Shown here piece after piece: positions 6,268 through 6,449 of a DNA stretch of 6,449 nucleotides (its first letter is position 1; every line of letters starts with the position of its first letter). Both the position numbers and the translations under genes were made by a program. The stretch is from an uncultured Archangium sp. (lineage in GTDB: Bacteria > Myxococcota > Myxococcia > Myxococcales > Myxococcaceae): the NCBI GenBank assembly GCA_946479335.1, contig CAMLFP010000319.1, forward strand, positions 1 to 6,449. Direction: 5' to 3'. A model generated the notes under the pieces. That model saw nothing but the letters and a program-made list of their open reading frames with translations. It was not told the origin of the DNA and did not search any database.

Positions 6268-6281
6268 TGAACTCCTGTTCA
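6268..6281. promoter_or_regulatory. Candidate LexA (SOS) box upstream of the helicase
   Basis: TGAACTCCTGTTCA is a perfect palindrome of 5-bp arms with a 4-nt centre, 14 nt before the helicase ATG. Its core GAAC-N4-GTTC is the classic SOS box core of Gram-positive LexA/DinR. Compared with the M. xanthus LexA-binding consensus as I recall it (CTRHAMRYBYGTTCAGS), bases 6267-6283 match at 14 of 17 positions, including GTTCAG. No clear promoter hexamers were found around it. Regulation by LexA is inferred from the motif and from the DNA-repair nature of the downstream gene. Confidence 0.5.
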
Positions 6282-6295
6282 GTGTCGGCCGTCCC

Positions 6296-6449
6296 ATGAT
6301 TCCCGCCGAGATCCACGAAGCGTTGCGTGCGTGTCACCGCGTCGTCCGCGACTGGTTTCACGAGACGCTGGGTGAACCGACCGAGCCGCAGATTCGCGGG
6401 TGGCCGCTGATCCGCGAAGGCAAGAACGTGCTCATCGCGGCGCCCACCG
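6296..6449 (+). CDS. lhr: Lhr-type DEAD/DEAH-box DNA helicase, N-terminal fragment (runs off the window)
   Basis: Only the first 51 codons are present. They contain WF followed by LGEPTEPQIRGWPLI (about residues 20-39), the helicase Q-motif region with the W-P-x-I pattern of the Lhr family, and then GKNVLIAAPT (42-51), the start of Walker A (expected to continue GSGKT), where the window ends. Lhr proteins are large superfamily 2 helicases, usually over 800 residues, that translocate 3' to 5' and act in DNA repair; in mycobacteria lhr responds to DNA damage. The ATG at 6296 is the first ATG/GTG/TTG after an in-frame TGA at 6263. No Shine-Dalgarno is visible. It lies 63 bp after the exported protein gene. 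Another SF2 helicase is possible because domains beyond Walker A are not seen. Confidence 0.8.
   Translation, partial: MIPAEIHEALRACHRVVRDWFHETLGEPTEPQIRGWPLIREGKNVLIAAPT

Noticed and set aside
5447..6297. Minus-strand frames opposite the exported CpaC-N-type gene
   Set aside because: They lack domains, and their composition (Arg/Ala/Thr/Ser-rich) is typical of antisense reading; the plus-strand frame has a signal peptide and coherent domain pattern.
1..6449. CRISPR arrays, tRNA/rRNA genes, insertion sequences, toxin-antitoxin or phage genes
   Set aside because: I looked for spaced direct repeats, cloverleaf arms, transposase motifs and small paired genes and found none that I could support.

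Overview
The window is high-GC DNA with densely packed genes, very probably from a myxobacterium or close relative (Myxococcota). This rests on three things: a Hanks-type Ser/Thr kinase of the soluble-kinase plus membrane-anchor type, strong GC bias at third codon positions, and a LexA-box-like sequence that resembles the Myxococcus xanthus consensus. The taxonomic call is an inference; no rRNA or other marker is present.

Layout. Positions 1-323 hold no gene that I can support and end in a 'CCCTCACCCCAACCCTCTCCC'-type interspersed repeat with a hairpin just past the first gene's stop codon. Four genes then lie on the minus strand, transcribed from right to left: rlmN (about 5556 to 4489), a membrane-anchored Ser/Thr protein kinase (4460-2556), and the alpha (2486-1401) and beta (1379-324) subunits of a thiamine-diphosphate-dependent 2-oxoacid dehydrogenase E1. 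Gaps are 28, 69 and 21 bp, so the four could be one transcription unit. The E1 pair is certainly arranged as a two-gene operon.

Diverging from rlmN on the plus strand is a small exported protein (5624-6232) with a CpaC-type pilus/secretin N-terminal domain followed by two BON-like repeats but no secretin channel. After a 63-bp gap that contains a GAAC-N4-GTTC palindrome, an Lhr-type DNA helicase begins at 6296 and runs off the window in its Walker A motif.

Functionally these are mostly conserved, ordinary genes: rRNA/tRNA methylation, signalling, oxo-acid oxidation, an envelope protein and DNA repair. I do not see a clearly new multi-gene system. The best leads are the candidate SOS box in front of the helicase, the secretin-less CpaC-N/BON protein with four cysteines, the E1 pair without E2/E3 neighbours that sits directly behind a protein kinase, and the kinase's unusual architecture (zinc ribbon, kinase, membrane segment, Pro/Thr-rich stalk, two-cysteine terminal domain).
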